Source: Zingiber officinale | Taxonomy: Eukaryota > Streptophyta > Magnoliopsida > Zingiberales > Zingiberaceae | Direction: 5' to 3' | Length of the DNA: 64,000 nucleotides | Assembly: GCF_018446385.1 (NCBI RefSeq) | Contig: NC_056001.1 | Span: forward strand, 8,605,672 to 8,669,671 | Shown: piece after piece, positions 44,611 to 56,197 of the stretch | Numbering within the stretch: position 1 is the stretch's first letter | How the letters are laid out: the number at the start of each line of letters is the position of its first letter | Made by a program: the position numbers and the translations under genes | The notes under the pieces: generated by a model | What the model was told of the DNA's origin: nothing | What the model saw: the letters and a program-made list of their open reading frames with translations, nothing else | The model's database searches: none

Positions 44611-47216
44611 TGTTAGAGTGTATACTAAAAGCCTAGCTTTTATATAAACATTTATTTAAAAATAAAAAATCACAATGGTCAAATATCTACATTTATTTGT
44701 TAAATGTAATTTGTTCAATTAATTTATATAGTAGACAACATGATATGTGGTGTCACACACAGAAGATCATATTGTCGGTTCTTTATAAATTATAAATAGT
44801 TGCTCGCGACTAAAATGGAAAGGAACAAATCATTGAAGTAGTCGTAGTGTAATTAAGTATTAGTTTATTTTAACTAATAAATTACACTGATACACTCCAA
44901 GTGTATTGAGTAGGATCATTTTAGGTAAGTTCTTTTTGTACTGACTTTATAAAAAAACTAGACCTTAGTTATTATGGAAGTGTGTGCTCTTAATCCTAAC
45001 ATAATAACAAATACATATATTTATTATTTATTTCTTTAATTTATCAATGGGTGAGATTTAGCTCGATAAATCAATAAGTCCGATAAGTTAGGAAATGATA
45101 TTACTTATAGTGTGTTTTGTTGATTATAGAAGAAAACTGTGTCCTAGTAATCTAGGTTGAGAATGACCCCAAGAGGAGCTCATAAGGATTGTCATGTTAA
45201 ACCCTGCAGGTGGACTTAGTCCAACATGATGATAAGGTTGAGTGGTACTACTCTTGGACTAAGATATTAATTAAGTGAGTTGTCAGTAACTCATTTAATT
45301 AGTGGACATTCGATATCTTAAACACAGGGAGACTAACACACTCTTAATAAGAAGGAACCCAAAATGTAATTTGGGATTGGTGCGGTAGTTCAATAATAGT
45401 TCTTTAGTGGAATGAATTATTATTGATGAAATTAAGTTATGTATTCGGGGCGAACACGGGATGCTTAATTTCATCGGGAGACCAAAACCAATTCCTCCTC
45501 TTGGTCCCTATCGTAGCCTCTTAATTATAGAGTACTATACCCACCTATACTCACCTTCTTACCCATCCTATAGGGGCCGGCCAAGCTAGCTTGGAGTCCA
45601 AGCTAGGGCCAGCCAAAGGAATGGTTCATGGGTTCATGAGGTGGCCGACCCTAGCTTGAACCCAAGCTTAGGTGGCCGCCCCTATTAAAATAAAAAGTAA
45701 TTTTATTTTTTAAAATTTTTCTTATGTGGATTCCATGGTTTTAAAAGAGAGTTAAAATTTTAAATCTTTCCTTTTATAGCTTTCTACAAAAGATTAAGAA
45801 AAGATTTGAAATCTTTCCTTATTTGTAGATTGAAAGGTATATTTTAATTTTGAGAAAAATTTCCTTTTTTAACCATGTTCATGATTTAAAAGAGAGTTTA
45901 AAAATTAAATATTCTATTTTATTAGTTTCTACAAAAGATTAAGAAAAGATTTGATATCTTTCTTTATTTGTAGATTAAAAGGAGATTTTAATTTTTAGAG
46001 ATAACTTTTCTTTTTGGAAACCATCCACATGTTTAAAAGAAAGATTTTAATTTATAAAATTTTCTTTTTACAAATCACCACGAAGGGAAAAATTATTGGA
46101 GAAATTTTTATAAATTTTCGGAAACAAATTAGGAAGTTTTAATTCTTGTGTGAATTAAATTTTCCTTGATTGGGATTAGAATAGTGGTCGGCCATATGGT
46201 TTGAGAAAATGAAATTGATTTTAAATCAATTAAATTTTCTTTTTCATGGCAAAGGAATTAAGGAAGTTTTTATTAAAATTTCCTTATTTTCCAAGACCAA
46301 GGAATATAAAAGAGGGGGTAGAGGTGCCTTAATGGGTGATAACCTCTATTCTATTTTTCTCCTCTCTTTACCTCCTTGGGTGTGGCCGGCCCCTCCTCTT
46401 TCTCTCTTCCCTTTCTTGTGGCCGAAACCTCTTCATTGGTGGAGTTGTTTTGGTGGCCGGATCAAGCAAGGAGAAGAAGGAGAGAAAGGAAGCCTAGTCT
46501 CTAGCATCCCTTGGAGTATTGGTGGTGGCCTAACCTATCCATCAAGAAGGATTCTTGGTGGCCGAAAACTAGAAGGAAGAAGAAGGTACTTGGTGGTTCT
46601 CATCTCGGAAGATCGTTGCCCACACAACGTCCGAGGTTAGAAGAGGAATACGGTAGAAGATCAAGAGGTCATTAAAGTTTACAAAGAAAGGTATTACTAG
46701 TATTTATTTTCCGCATCATGCTAGTTTATTTTTCTTTGTATGAATTCCAAACACAAGAGGCATTAGATCTAGTTTTTTGAATTAGTTTTTCGAGTTTGTG
46801 TTTTCTTTGTTTTTAAATTTGTGATTCGATTGTTCTTTTTGGTTAACCTAGAGTTATTTAAGGAAATTAAATATTAGCTTTCCTTAAAAAGCTTTGTCTA
46901 GGCGGTGGTGGTTGCTCCCATATCCAATAAGGTCATATGTCTCGCCATGCAGTCCTGGAAGCTAATTTTGGAAATTAATATTTAATGGAATTAATAACAT
47001 AGGTGGATTTGAATCAATAGTGTTAAGTTCCGCTTGCGATTCAAATCTAAACCATTAAGAACAGATAAGTTAAATTTGGAATCAATGATGTTAAGTTCCG
47101 TCTGTGATTCCTAATTTAATTTCTAAAGAACACAATAGGTTATTTAAGGAAAGGTTCGACACTTGTACAAATTTTTGTATAGTGGAACCGGTATGTTTTC
47201 CTAGGACTAACCAACA
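44611..47216 (+). repeat. 3' LTR of element A
   Basis: 2606 bp, TGTTAGAGTGTATACT...GGACTAACCAACA, colinear with 13822-16426. Differences are scattered substitutions. Confidence 0.9.
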
Positions 47217-47221
47217 TATAA

Positions 47222-47587
47222 TTCCTTGTTCAATGTCATTCTGAGGTTTCTAAGTCCATTTGTCATTTTTGGACAAAACCAGCTTATGGACCATAGTCAT
47301 TCGATAAATCAAAATTTTTTATATTCAGAAAGGGAGGAGTCTAAGGATGTAATTTGTGGTGCTTGTCAATCATCATCATCGTATTATTTATAATGAGCTT
47401 CCAACATCATTTCTATTATCCAAATTGAGTTGAAAAAAATGTTGCGCTCAATGTGATGCATCACAATTGTGTTTGAGGGAATGGATTGATTCAGGAGTAC
47501 TAGCCGAGCACATATGTCCTTGTTTCATGCTATTTTAAGATCTTTAGATCCATGTCTTTTTTGGTTGAAATCATCTGATGGACCTTA
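47222..47587 (+). repeat. ~320-bp repeat, plus-oriented
   Basis: Continues the block cut at 13821: 'gtcattctgaggtttctaag', 'ggacaaaaccagcttatgg', 'gtccaaggatgtaatttgtgg', 'ccaacatcatttctattatc', 'gaatggattgattcaggag'. Ends at the TSD of the next solo LTR. Confidence 0.7.
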
Positions 47588-49977
47588 TGTTGGAGTGTAT
47601 ACTGAAAGCCTAAGCTTTGTAAATATTCATTATGAATAAAGAATCACATTTGGTCTAATTATCTACATTTGTTTGTAGTTGTTCATTTAGTTTATATTGT
47701 AGATAACATAGTATGTGGTGTCACATACAGAAGATGATGTTATCAGTACCTTATAAATTATAAACAGTAGCTCACAACCAGAATGGAAAGGAACAAACCA
47801 TTAGAAAGTCGTAGTGTAATTAGGTATTAGTTTATCTTGACTATATAATTACACTAGTACACTCAGAGTGTATTGAGTAGGACCATTTGAGGTCGTTCCT
47901 TTTATACTGACTTTATAAAGGAACAAAGACCTCAGTTATTATGGAAGTGTGTGCTCTTAATCCTAATATAATAACAAACACATATGTTTGATATTTATTT
48001 CTTTAATTTATCAATGGGTGAGATTTAGTTCGATGAATCAATAAACCCGATAAATTGGGAAATGGTATCACTCATAGTGTGTGTTGTTGATTATAGAAGG
48101 AAACTGTGTCCTAGTGATACTAGGTTGATAATGTCCTCAAGAGGAGCTCATAAAGATTGTCATGTTAAACCCTGCAGGTGGACTTAGTCCGACATGATAA
48201 TAAGGTTGAGTGGTACTACTCTTGGACTTAGATATTAATTAAATGAGTTGTCAGTAACTCACTTAATTAGTGGACATTCGATATCTTAAACACAGGGAGA
48301 CTAACACACTCATAATAAGAAGGAGCCCAAAATGTAATTTGGGATTGGTGCGGTAGTTCAATGATAGTTCTCTAGTGGAATGAATTATCATTGATAAAAT
48401 TAAGTTGTGTGTTGGCGAACATGGGATGCTTAATTTTATCGGAGACCAAAACCAATTCCTCCTCTCGGTCCCTATCGTAGCCTCTTATTTATAGAGTACT
48501 ATACCCACATATACCCACCTTCTATACCCACCTAAAGGGGCCGGCCAAGCTAGCTTGGGAACCAAGCTAGGGCCGGCCTAAGCATTAAGGTGGCGGCCCT
48601 AGCTTGAACCCAAGCTAGTAGGGCCGGCCATAATTAAATAAAAAGAAATTTAATTTTAGATTTTATTATTATGTGGAAGATATAATTTAAAGAGAATTAA
48701 AATTAAAAATATCTCTCTTGTAAAAGATTTACAAAAGATTAAAGAAAGAGATTAGATCTCTTTCCTTATTTGTAGATTGGAGAGTTTTTATTTTCTCTTT
48801 AAAATTATTCACATGTTAATAAAATTAAAATCATAGATATTTCCTCTTATTAACCATGAAGAGCTTTGTAAAGAGAAATTTTATTTTTAAAATTTCCGGA
48901 AACAAATAAGGAAAGTTTTAATTGTTGATTAAAACTTGTCCAATTTGCTTCCTCTTGATGTGGCCGGCCATTAGAGTTTATTTGGGAAATTTTATTTTAT
49001 TTTTCTCAAATAAATCATGTCAAGGAAATTAAGGAAATTTTATTGTAATTAAATTTCCTAATTTGCCTAGGCCAAGGAATATAAAAGAAGGGTGAGGGTG
49101 CCTTCACAAGACACAACCTCTATTGTTTCTCTCCCTTTTCTCCGTGGTGTGGCCGACCATTACCTCTCCCTCTCTTCCTCTTGTGGTGGCCGAATACTTC
49201 TCTCTCTTGGAGTTCTTGTGGTGGCCGGATACTACTTGGAGAAGAAGAAGAAGAAGGAGAAAGCTAGCATCTCTTGGAGCTTGGTTAGTATTTTGATTTT
49301 CTTCTTTGGTAAAGTTCTTCCTTTGTGGCGAACCTTGCTTGGAGAAGAAGAAGGTGGTTGGTGGTTTCTCATCTTGGTAGATTGTTGCCCACACAACGTC
49401 CGAGGTTAGAAGAGGAATACGGTAGAAGATCAAGAGGTTTTTCTACAAGGTATAACTAGTAATTTCTATTTCCGCATCATGCTAGTTATTTATGGAAATA
49501 ATACCAAATACAAGAGGCTTACGTTCTAGTATTTCGAATATGTTTTTTCGAAGTTGTGTTCTTTTGTTTCTTTCTTTTCCTTGTGATTTGATTGTTCTCT
49601 TTGGTTAACCTAAAGTTATTTTAGGAAATTAAATATTAGCTTTCTATTAAAGGTTTTGTCTAGTCGGTGGTGGTTGCTCCCATATCCAAGAAGGCCATGT
49701 GCCTCGCCACGTCAGTACTGGGAACCTTTTATGGAAATTAATATTTAATGGAATTAATAACTTAAGGAGACTTGGGTCGAACGTGTTAAGTTCCGCAGGA
49801 GATCCAAGTCAAAACCTAAAAGAACAAATAGATTAAGTTTTGGATCAAACGTGTTAAGTTCCGCAGGAGATCCAAAATTTAATTTAAAAGAACACATGGT
49901 AGCTAGGAAAAGGTTCAGACCTTTGTACAAAATTTTTGTACAGTGGAACCTATAGGCTTTCCGAGTAGCAACCAACA
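47588..49977 (+). mobile_element. Solo LTR in the ~320-bp repeat
   Basis: 2390 bp, TGTTGGAGTGTATACT...GTAGCAACCAACA, with perfect CCTTA duplications (47583-47587, 49978-49982). Closest to the solo LTR at 18875. It contains the leader frame 49092-49409 that ends in CPHNVRG. Confidence 0.93.
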
Positions 49978-50057
49978 CCTTAGTGGTTCAAAATAATAAT
50001 AAAATTATATGTTTAGAAAGGGAGGAGTCCAAGGATCTCATTTGTGGCAGTAATTAT

Positions 50058-50723
50058 TATAGGATCGAAAAGAATTTAGATATCTCCACAATGGTATGAT
50101 ATTGTCCACTTTGGACTTAAGCCCTCATGGTTTTGCTCTTGGACTTTACCCAAAAGGCTTCACACCAATGGATATATCATTTCTCTTATAAACCCATGAT
50201 CTTTCTCATGTGTTTTCAATGTAAGACTATGTTTGTAACCTTGCAACCCCAATAATCCCCCCTCAAACAAAGGACCACAGGCTTCCCATGTCCGATCCTC
50301 GACCCACCAGGTCTTTCTGCCCCTCGGTCTATCCAACCTACTAGGATTTCCTTGCCTAACCGCAACTAGGATTTTCTGCTTGGTGTCTGGTCCTCTTGAT
50401 CTGAACATAGGAGCTCCCACTTTCTTTGTTCGAGGTCAATATTGTACTCACATGGCTCAATCAGACCATAGCACTTGTGCACAATCGACAGTTAAACCTT
50501 CTGGCAACCCGGGCTCTGATACCAATTTTAGGATCGAAAAGAATTTAGATATCTCCACAATAGTATGATATTATCCACATTGGGCCTAAGCTCTCATGGT
50601 TTTGCTCTTGGGCTCTACCCAATAGGTCACACGCCAATGGAGATATCTTTTCTCTTATAAACTCATAATCTTTCCCATGTGTTTTCAATGTGGGACTATG
50701 TTTGTAACCTTACAACCCCAACA
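50058..50723 (-). mobile_element. Complete TRIM (minus), 666 bp
   Basis: Two 197-bp LTRs (50058-50254 and 50527-50723), the complement of a purine tract (TCCCCCCTCAAA, 50256-50267), and the complement of the primer site GGGCTCTGATACCA (50511-50524). The duplication ATTAT is perfect (50053-50057, 50724-50728). Internal region 272 bp, non-coding. This is the best preserved copy of the family at 99-590. Confidence 0.93.
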
Positions 50724-50784
50724 ATTATTATTGTAGAATCGTCTTAAATAAGCTTTCGAGATCATTTCTTATATATGAATTTAT

Positions 50785-50860
50785 TGGTGCAGGTTGCACT
50801 AATGATCTAACTAAGATTTTGATGAATGATAAAGTAAGTAAGTTAGGCATTGTTATGATC
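50785..50860 (+). repeat. Left stump of the solo LTR otherwise seen at 61210
   Basis: 'tattggtgcaggttgcact...gttatgatc' matches 61210-61288. The right stump is 53749-53901. The ~1.2 kb between them is replaced by a truncated copia (50861-53748). Flanked on both sides by ~320-bp repeat text, as at 61162-62586. Confidence 0.75.
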
Positions 50861-50869
50861 AGTAGCTCC

Positions 50870-51821
50870 CGTATCTACACACCAGGTGCTGGTAGATAAC
50901 ACCGTAAAACATATTTCAACTACTAGAGCATGAGATATATCTTTATTGTTCTGATTCCTACGAGGACAGTCCGCCTTCCAATGTCCTGACTGCTTGCAGA
51001 TGAAGCACTTGTCCTTCGGCTTCTTCATTCCAGCTTTTTGTCCTGTACCCTGAGGTTTATTCATCTTCTTTGCTGAAAAGACATGTTTCTTCTTCTTCTT
51101 GCCTTTCGACTTAGAAGTAGAATCATTTTCAGCATAGTGAATCTGAGAACTATGACGAAATATTCCTTCTGCTGCCTGTAGTTCTGTCAGAAGTTCCGCC
51201 AACATATACTCTCTTTTGTTCATGTTATAGTTCAGGCGGAACTGCTCAAAACTTCTGGGTAGCGTTCGGAGAATTATGGAGAATTATATCGACTTGGGTT
51301 TCCCCATCGATTTCTCCTCCAAGGACTTGTATTTCATTCAGATAAGCCATCATTTTGAGGGTATGATCCCTTACGGGTGTCCCCTCAGACATGGTGGATG
51401 TCATTAACTTTCTCATTGCCTCTTGACTAGCAGTCCAACTCTGGTGCCCAAAGAGTTCTTTGAGATTGTTCATTATATCATAAGCAGTTGGTAAATCTTG
51501 ATGCTGATGTTGCAATACATTTGACATTGAAGTCAAAATGTAACACCGCGCCATCTAATCTGTTTTTACCCATTTCTTATGATACTCAATCTCCTCTAGG
51601 GTAGAGTCACCATTAAGTGTATCTGGGCATACCACTGACAGTACAAACTTATAGCTTTCAGCAGTTAAGACAATATTCAAGTTACTTTTCCAATCTATAT
51701 AGTTGGGACCAGTAAATCTATTCTCTTTTAGAATAATGGCCAGTGGGTTGAAAGTCATCCTAAGAATTACAAAATAAATTTTGGTCAGGACTCTAAATTT
51801 AGAATAATATTGATTCCTCAA
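50870..51821 (-). pseudogene. gag and protease start of the truncated copia
   Basis: Minus-strand pieces: FNPLAIILKENRFTGPNYID (51750-51690), a UBN2-type capsid region (DLPTAYDIMNNLKELFGHQS, TLKMMAYLNEIQVLGGEID), RSSQIHYAE, a basic stretch, the zinc knuckle CFICKQSGHWKADC (about 51020-50980), and the protease start WCVDTGATDH. Two breaks separate three frames. This supplies the gag that element A has lost. Confidence 0.85.
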
Positions 51822-52764
51822 ACAATACTATTTAAATTTTCCAACACCTCAAAACACCGTGAATATTGCATGTCACGTTAGTGTGAACGTATACAAATTC
51901 AACATTTGTAAGAGGAGGGTGTAACCCATTAATTTTATTATCTTGTCATCCTAACTTTATGACAAATAAAATTAATAGTTGGTTTTTCTTTGGTCACACA
52001 AAATAATAGCAGTGACTCCGTTGGGGAGGATACTATTGAATGCGTCTAAGTGTATACCATTACTTGATACTTAGTCCATTAAATAGGATTGTGCCCCTTC
52101 AGTTGGAGAAGATTACACGCTCCTAAATAATTTCCTATAATCATCCATAAAGGAAGTTTGATCTAGTGATCCGCAACAAAATCATCCGTTGTAGAGGGAG
52201 GCACTCAGAGCCAACACACAAGCTTGTTGCATCACTTACAAACCAGTAATGGAGACTGTGAAATTTATTAAAATCTCTCTCCCACTTAGTTATTTAAAAA
52301 TGAGGATTTTAACCTATGCTAGCATACATCATATGCACATATACATCACAGTAAATAAAAGCAATAAATTTGGAAATTAATTTTCCAACTATTATGGCCT
52401 TTTTCATCACTGTCTTCAGTATGCTCCAACCCTAGCCGCTGCCATCTTTAGCCACCGCCATCGGGTCGAGTTGTCGCATCTATCTTGCTTCTTATTCCGC
52501 TGTGTCTCTGGTCCTCCAATAGCACCACACCTCGCAAAGATACGATCCGCGACAAATATAGAATTTTACATATATCGATCCTATATTCCATAAAGGAATG
52601 TACATATATTCTAGATCGAAAAAAAATAAAATTCTAAAAATAATACAGCTCCTGCTGTATTTGATACATACAATCATGCACACAAAATAATGTCCTTGAC
52701 ATGTCCAAGGGTCCAATCACACACAATATCTATATGCCATAATAGTTGGAGCATGCTCTAGTTT

Positions 52765-53748
52765 TCACCAAGCCATGGGTCGACCTCTTCTTGGATACCA
52801 AGAAGGGTTTTATATGGGTGGACTTGAGGCTTTAATGAGGCTACGACAGGGACCTAGAGGAGAAATTGGTTTTGGCCTTCCGGTGATCTTAAGTATCCCG
52901 TGTTCGCCTCGAACACACAACTCAAGTTCATCAACAATAAATCATTCCACTAGAGAGTTATTGTTGCACTACCGCACCAATCCCAAATTACATTTATGGG
53001 CTCCTTCTTATCATGAGTGTGTTAGTCTCCCTGTGTTTAAGATAACGAATGTCCACTAATTAAGTAAGTTACTAACAACTCACTTAATTAATATCTAAGT
53101 CCAAGAGTAGTACCACTCAACCTCATTGTCATGTCGGACTAAGTCCACCTGCAGGGTTTAACATGACAATCCTTTTGAGCTCCTCTTGGGGATATTCTCA
53201 ACCTAGATTTACTAGGATACAGTTTCCTTTTATAATCAACAACACACACTATAAGTAATATTATTTCACAACTTATCGGACCTATTGATTTATCTAGCTA
53301 AATCTCACCCTTTTATAAGTTAAAGAAATAAATACTAAATATATATGCTTGTTATTATATTAAGATTAAGAGTACAAACTTCCATAATAACTAAGGTCTA
53401 GTTCTTTTATTAAGTCAGTATAAAAAGAACTTACCTAAAATGGTCCTACTCAATACACTTAGAGTGTACTAGTGTAATTTATTAGTCAAGATAAACTAAT
53501 ACTTAATTATACTACGACTTTACCAATGGTTTGTTCCTTTCCATATTAGTCGTGAGCAGCTGTTTATAATTTATAAAGAGCTTATAACATGATCTTCTAT
53601 GTGTGACACCACACACCATGTTATCTATTTTATAAATTAATTGAACAACTATATGTAACAAATAAATATAGACATTTGACCAATGTGATTCTTTTATTTC
53701 AAAAATAAATATTTGCAAAAGCTAGGCTTTTAGTATACACTCTAACAG
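52765..53748 (-). repeat. Partial LTR of the truncated copia
   Basis: Minus strand TGTTAGAGTGTATACTAAAAGCC..., colinear with 13822 to about 14720, then joined directly to leader text equivalent to about 16545. The LTR 3' half and primer site were lost in one deletion. Confidence 0.8.
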
Positions 53749-53901
53749 CCGAAGGCTCTGAACCAAGTAAAACCGCTGGTGTTTTCTTGCGTTATTCTTT
53801 TTAAGTTTTCCGCTGCGTATATTTTGATTTCAAAACTATAAAATAAGTTTTTAAAAATCACATGATTCACCCCCCTCTCTCACATGCATATCGGTCCAAC
53901 A
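53749..53901 (+). repeat. Right stump of the solo LTR otherwise seen at 62429-62581
   Basis: 'gccgaaggctctgaaccaag...catatcggtccaaca', followed by GAATCGAGTTG of the ~320-bp repeat. It marks the start of the part duplicated at 62429. Confidence 0.8.
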
Positions 53902-54645
53902 GAATCGAGTTGAAAAAATTATGGTGCTCAATATGGTATATGGCAATGGTATTTGAGATCATGGATACATAAAGAGAACTAGTTGAGTACATGAGACCTA
54001 ATTTTGTATCATTCCGATGTCTCTAGGTCTATCAAATACTTTTGAGCGAAATGTACTAATAGACCTTAGTCATTTCAAAAATTTTAAAAAATATATGTTT
54101 AGAAAAGAGGGAGTCCAAGGATCTCATTTGTGGTATCGGTCAATGATTATCATCGTCGTATCATTTAAAATGAACTTCTGACTTCATTTCTCATATCCGA
54201 ATCAAGTTTAAAAAATTATTATGTTCAATATGGTATATCACAATGGTGTTTGAAGGCATATGTGCATTCATAAGCATTAACCGAGCACATAGGACCTGAT
54301 TTCATATTATTCTAAGGTTTCTAGGCTCATTAGCTACTTGTGGACAAAATCATCTGATGAATCTTAAACATTCCAAAAATTAAAATTTTTACATGTTTAA
54401 ATTAGGGGAAGTCCATGAATCTCATTTGTGGTGTCGGTCAGTGATTATCATCATCGTGTCATTTAAAATTAGCTTCCGACATCATTTTTCATGCTTTAAT
54501 CGAGTTAGAAAAATCATCACGCTTAATATAGTGTATTGAAAATGATGTTTAAAGACATAAATACATTCAGAAGAACTAACTGAATACATAAATTCATTTT
54601 TCATTTTATTTCAGGATCCCTAGATATATCAACCATTTTTAAACA
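53902..54645 (+). repeat. ~320-bp repeat, two to three plus-oriented units
   Basis: Three successive cycles of 'gttgaaaaaattat...caatatggtatatcacaatgg' 'gcattcataagcattaaccg' 'gtccaaggatctcatttgtgg' 'gacatcatttctcat'. Units are 300-330 bp and about 75-85% alike by eye. Confidence 0.75.
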
Positions 54646-55190
54646 AATCAATTGATTATAAAAATTACTCATCATCACAAAAAATAAAATTACCGAATTA
54701 ATTGCTACCGTATCCTAATCAATTGAAAAAATTGTTCATCGTCCTATAATATCTCCGAATCAATTTTTATAATATCCCAATTGATTCATAAATATGTTAT
54801 GTAAATGTGGAGAGATAAAATGAATATCTTTGAATCGATTTTTACAATATCTCAATTGATTCATAAATCTGTTATGTAAATGGGAAGGGATCAAATGAGT
54901 ATGGTACATGATTTACTAATTTTAAAATTTAACTACTTAATTTGAATATTTCGAAACTTTCGTTACATGATTCAATGATTCAGTAAATATTATTTATGAG
55001 TTATAAAATAGTATTCAGTTGGCTTAAATGATAGCATGCCATATCTTGTTATGTAATAAAAAAATGTGCGTGAATTTATTTAAAATTAAAATTTCTTCTT
55101 GAATCACTCTTGGCACATATCTACCATCTGAAAAGGTTGAGTTGATTAATACGGACTAAACTATTACTATAGGACATTTATCTCGACTGG
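54646..55190. repeat. CAATTG-rich degenerate repeats and AT-rich spacer
   Basis: Short 'gaatcaatttttataatatc' 'ccaattgattcataaat' cycles (54690-54880) and AT-rich text. The whole stretch recurs at 63330-63853. No gene. Confidence 0.6.
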
Positions 55191-55354
55191 TCACGTGAAA
55201 CCTTCGGGTGACGAATTCCTTTTTTTTACGCTACCACTAGTAACACTTACCCACCACTTCGTCGCCCGCATCTCTGCTTTCTCAACCTTCAGTCTACTTC
55301 CCCATGTGCTTCGACGGCGTCCTTCACAACAACTCTGAACTCCTACGTTACTGT

Positions 55355-55500
55355 CGGAAAAAAGCGCAGGCTCCCTCGACTTCTTCTGCAACGCCACCCT
55401 CGACCTCTTCGCCTCCCAGACTACATCTTTTCCTCCCGGCGCGGCGGCGCCTCCGACCTCACCTCCTTTCGCCGCCACGCTCTGCATAAAACAGCAGGAT
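55355..55500 (+). pseudogene. UGT88-like glycosyltransferase fragment
   Basis: Reads SLDFFCNATLD in one frame and, after a break, YIFSSRRGGASDLTSF in another. This is the acceptor-domain segment around the catalytic Asp in UGT88 enzymes (VIDFFCNAALDVAAEL...YFFFTSGASDL), equivalent to residues 111-145 of the intact gene 0.7 kb downstream. No start, PSPG box or open frame. A decayed tandem copy is likely. The antisense frame 55191-55547 is a shadow. Confidence 0.55.
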
Positions 55501-56100
55501 AGAGATGAAGGCGGCCTTGTCGTGCTCTGCTTTTTCATATGGAACAAATACAGATCACACGCCTTCTTAGCAGCTTCTTTAGTCTATTTAGCTACTAATT
55601 AGTTATATCTCCTATGCCACTGAATTTCCTTTGTCTCCTCAATGATGAAGAAAAGAAAGAAACTCCTCAAACTTTTTGTTTTTTACAGTAAAAACCTACT
55701 TTGTAGGTTACTAGCTGACTCCAAAGAAAAAATAAAATATTATGGATAAATCGAAAAATGCTTATAACATGTAGTAAACTGACATTCTTTAATTACGTAT
55801 CTTATTTAAAAGAAATTTTTTTATAAATATATTATAATTAAGATTTAAATCATGAATACTAATCGGACTGAATCCAAAGGTCCTTCGAAGAATAAGACGA
55901 ACTATTAACTATTTCATCGACATAACTGCTTACGTTGACTATGTCGATTCAGATCGGAGTACCCAGTTGTGGGTGCGGCACAGTCACACAGCTCACAAGA
56001 ATAAATAAAACTGGGCCCCATTTTGCTAGTGCAAGGATTTGTTTTATACTCGCCGGCGTCACCCGTGACCCAATTTTATAATCGGGGAGCAGCAGACAAG
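55501..56100. other. Upstream region of the UGT gene
   Basis: AT-rich to about 55860, then mixed. No repeat or gene recognised. Probably contains the promoter of the UGT gene. Confidence 0.4.
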
Positions 56101-56112
56101 TTTTCATCAGAC

Positions 56113-56120
56113 TATTTAAA
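56113..56120 (+). promoter_or_regulatory. Likely TATA box of the UGT gene
   Basis: TATTTAAA, 78 bases before the ATG, followed by a pyrimidine-rich leader ('cctcttcgtctttctctgc'). The spacing would give a leader of about 45-50 bases. Confidence 0.6.
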
Positions 56121-56197
56121 CAGTCGCAAATGCTACAGCCTCTTCGTCTTTCTCTGCTTCATCTACTCCCCCAAAATAAGAACATAGTTCAAGATCA

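Larger units (their letters stand above)
13822..47216 (+). mobile_element. Copia element A, complete ends, 33.4 kb with nested insertions
   Basis: LTRs at 13822-16426 and 44611-47216, primer site at 16429, purine tract AGTGGGAGAT at 44601-44610, and flanks TATAG/TATAA (13817-13821, 47217-47221, one mismatch). The interior is gag-deleted and has decayed protease, integrase, RT and RNase H. It is split by a solo LTR (18875-21285) and by element B (22955-44039). Removing these leaves about 9.9 kb. The protein motifs (TNT1-94-like, [23 protein letters not shown]) place it in Ty1/copia. It is not active. Confidence 0.9.
50861..53748 (-). mobile_element. Truncated copia (minus), relative of element A
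   Basis: On the minus strand: partial LTR (53748 to about 52765, TGTTAGAGTGTATACT start; its second half through the primer site is deleted), leader with a single ~110-bp unit (51850-51990), gag (51821-50880), and an abrupt end in the protease. No 3' LTR. Confidence 0.8.

Noticed and set aside
55191..55547. 118-codon minus frame upstream of the UGT gene
   Set aside because: Antisense to the UGT-like pseudogene fragment, with no recognisable motif.
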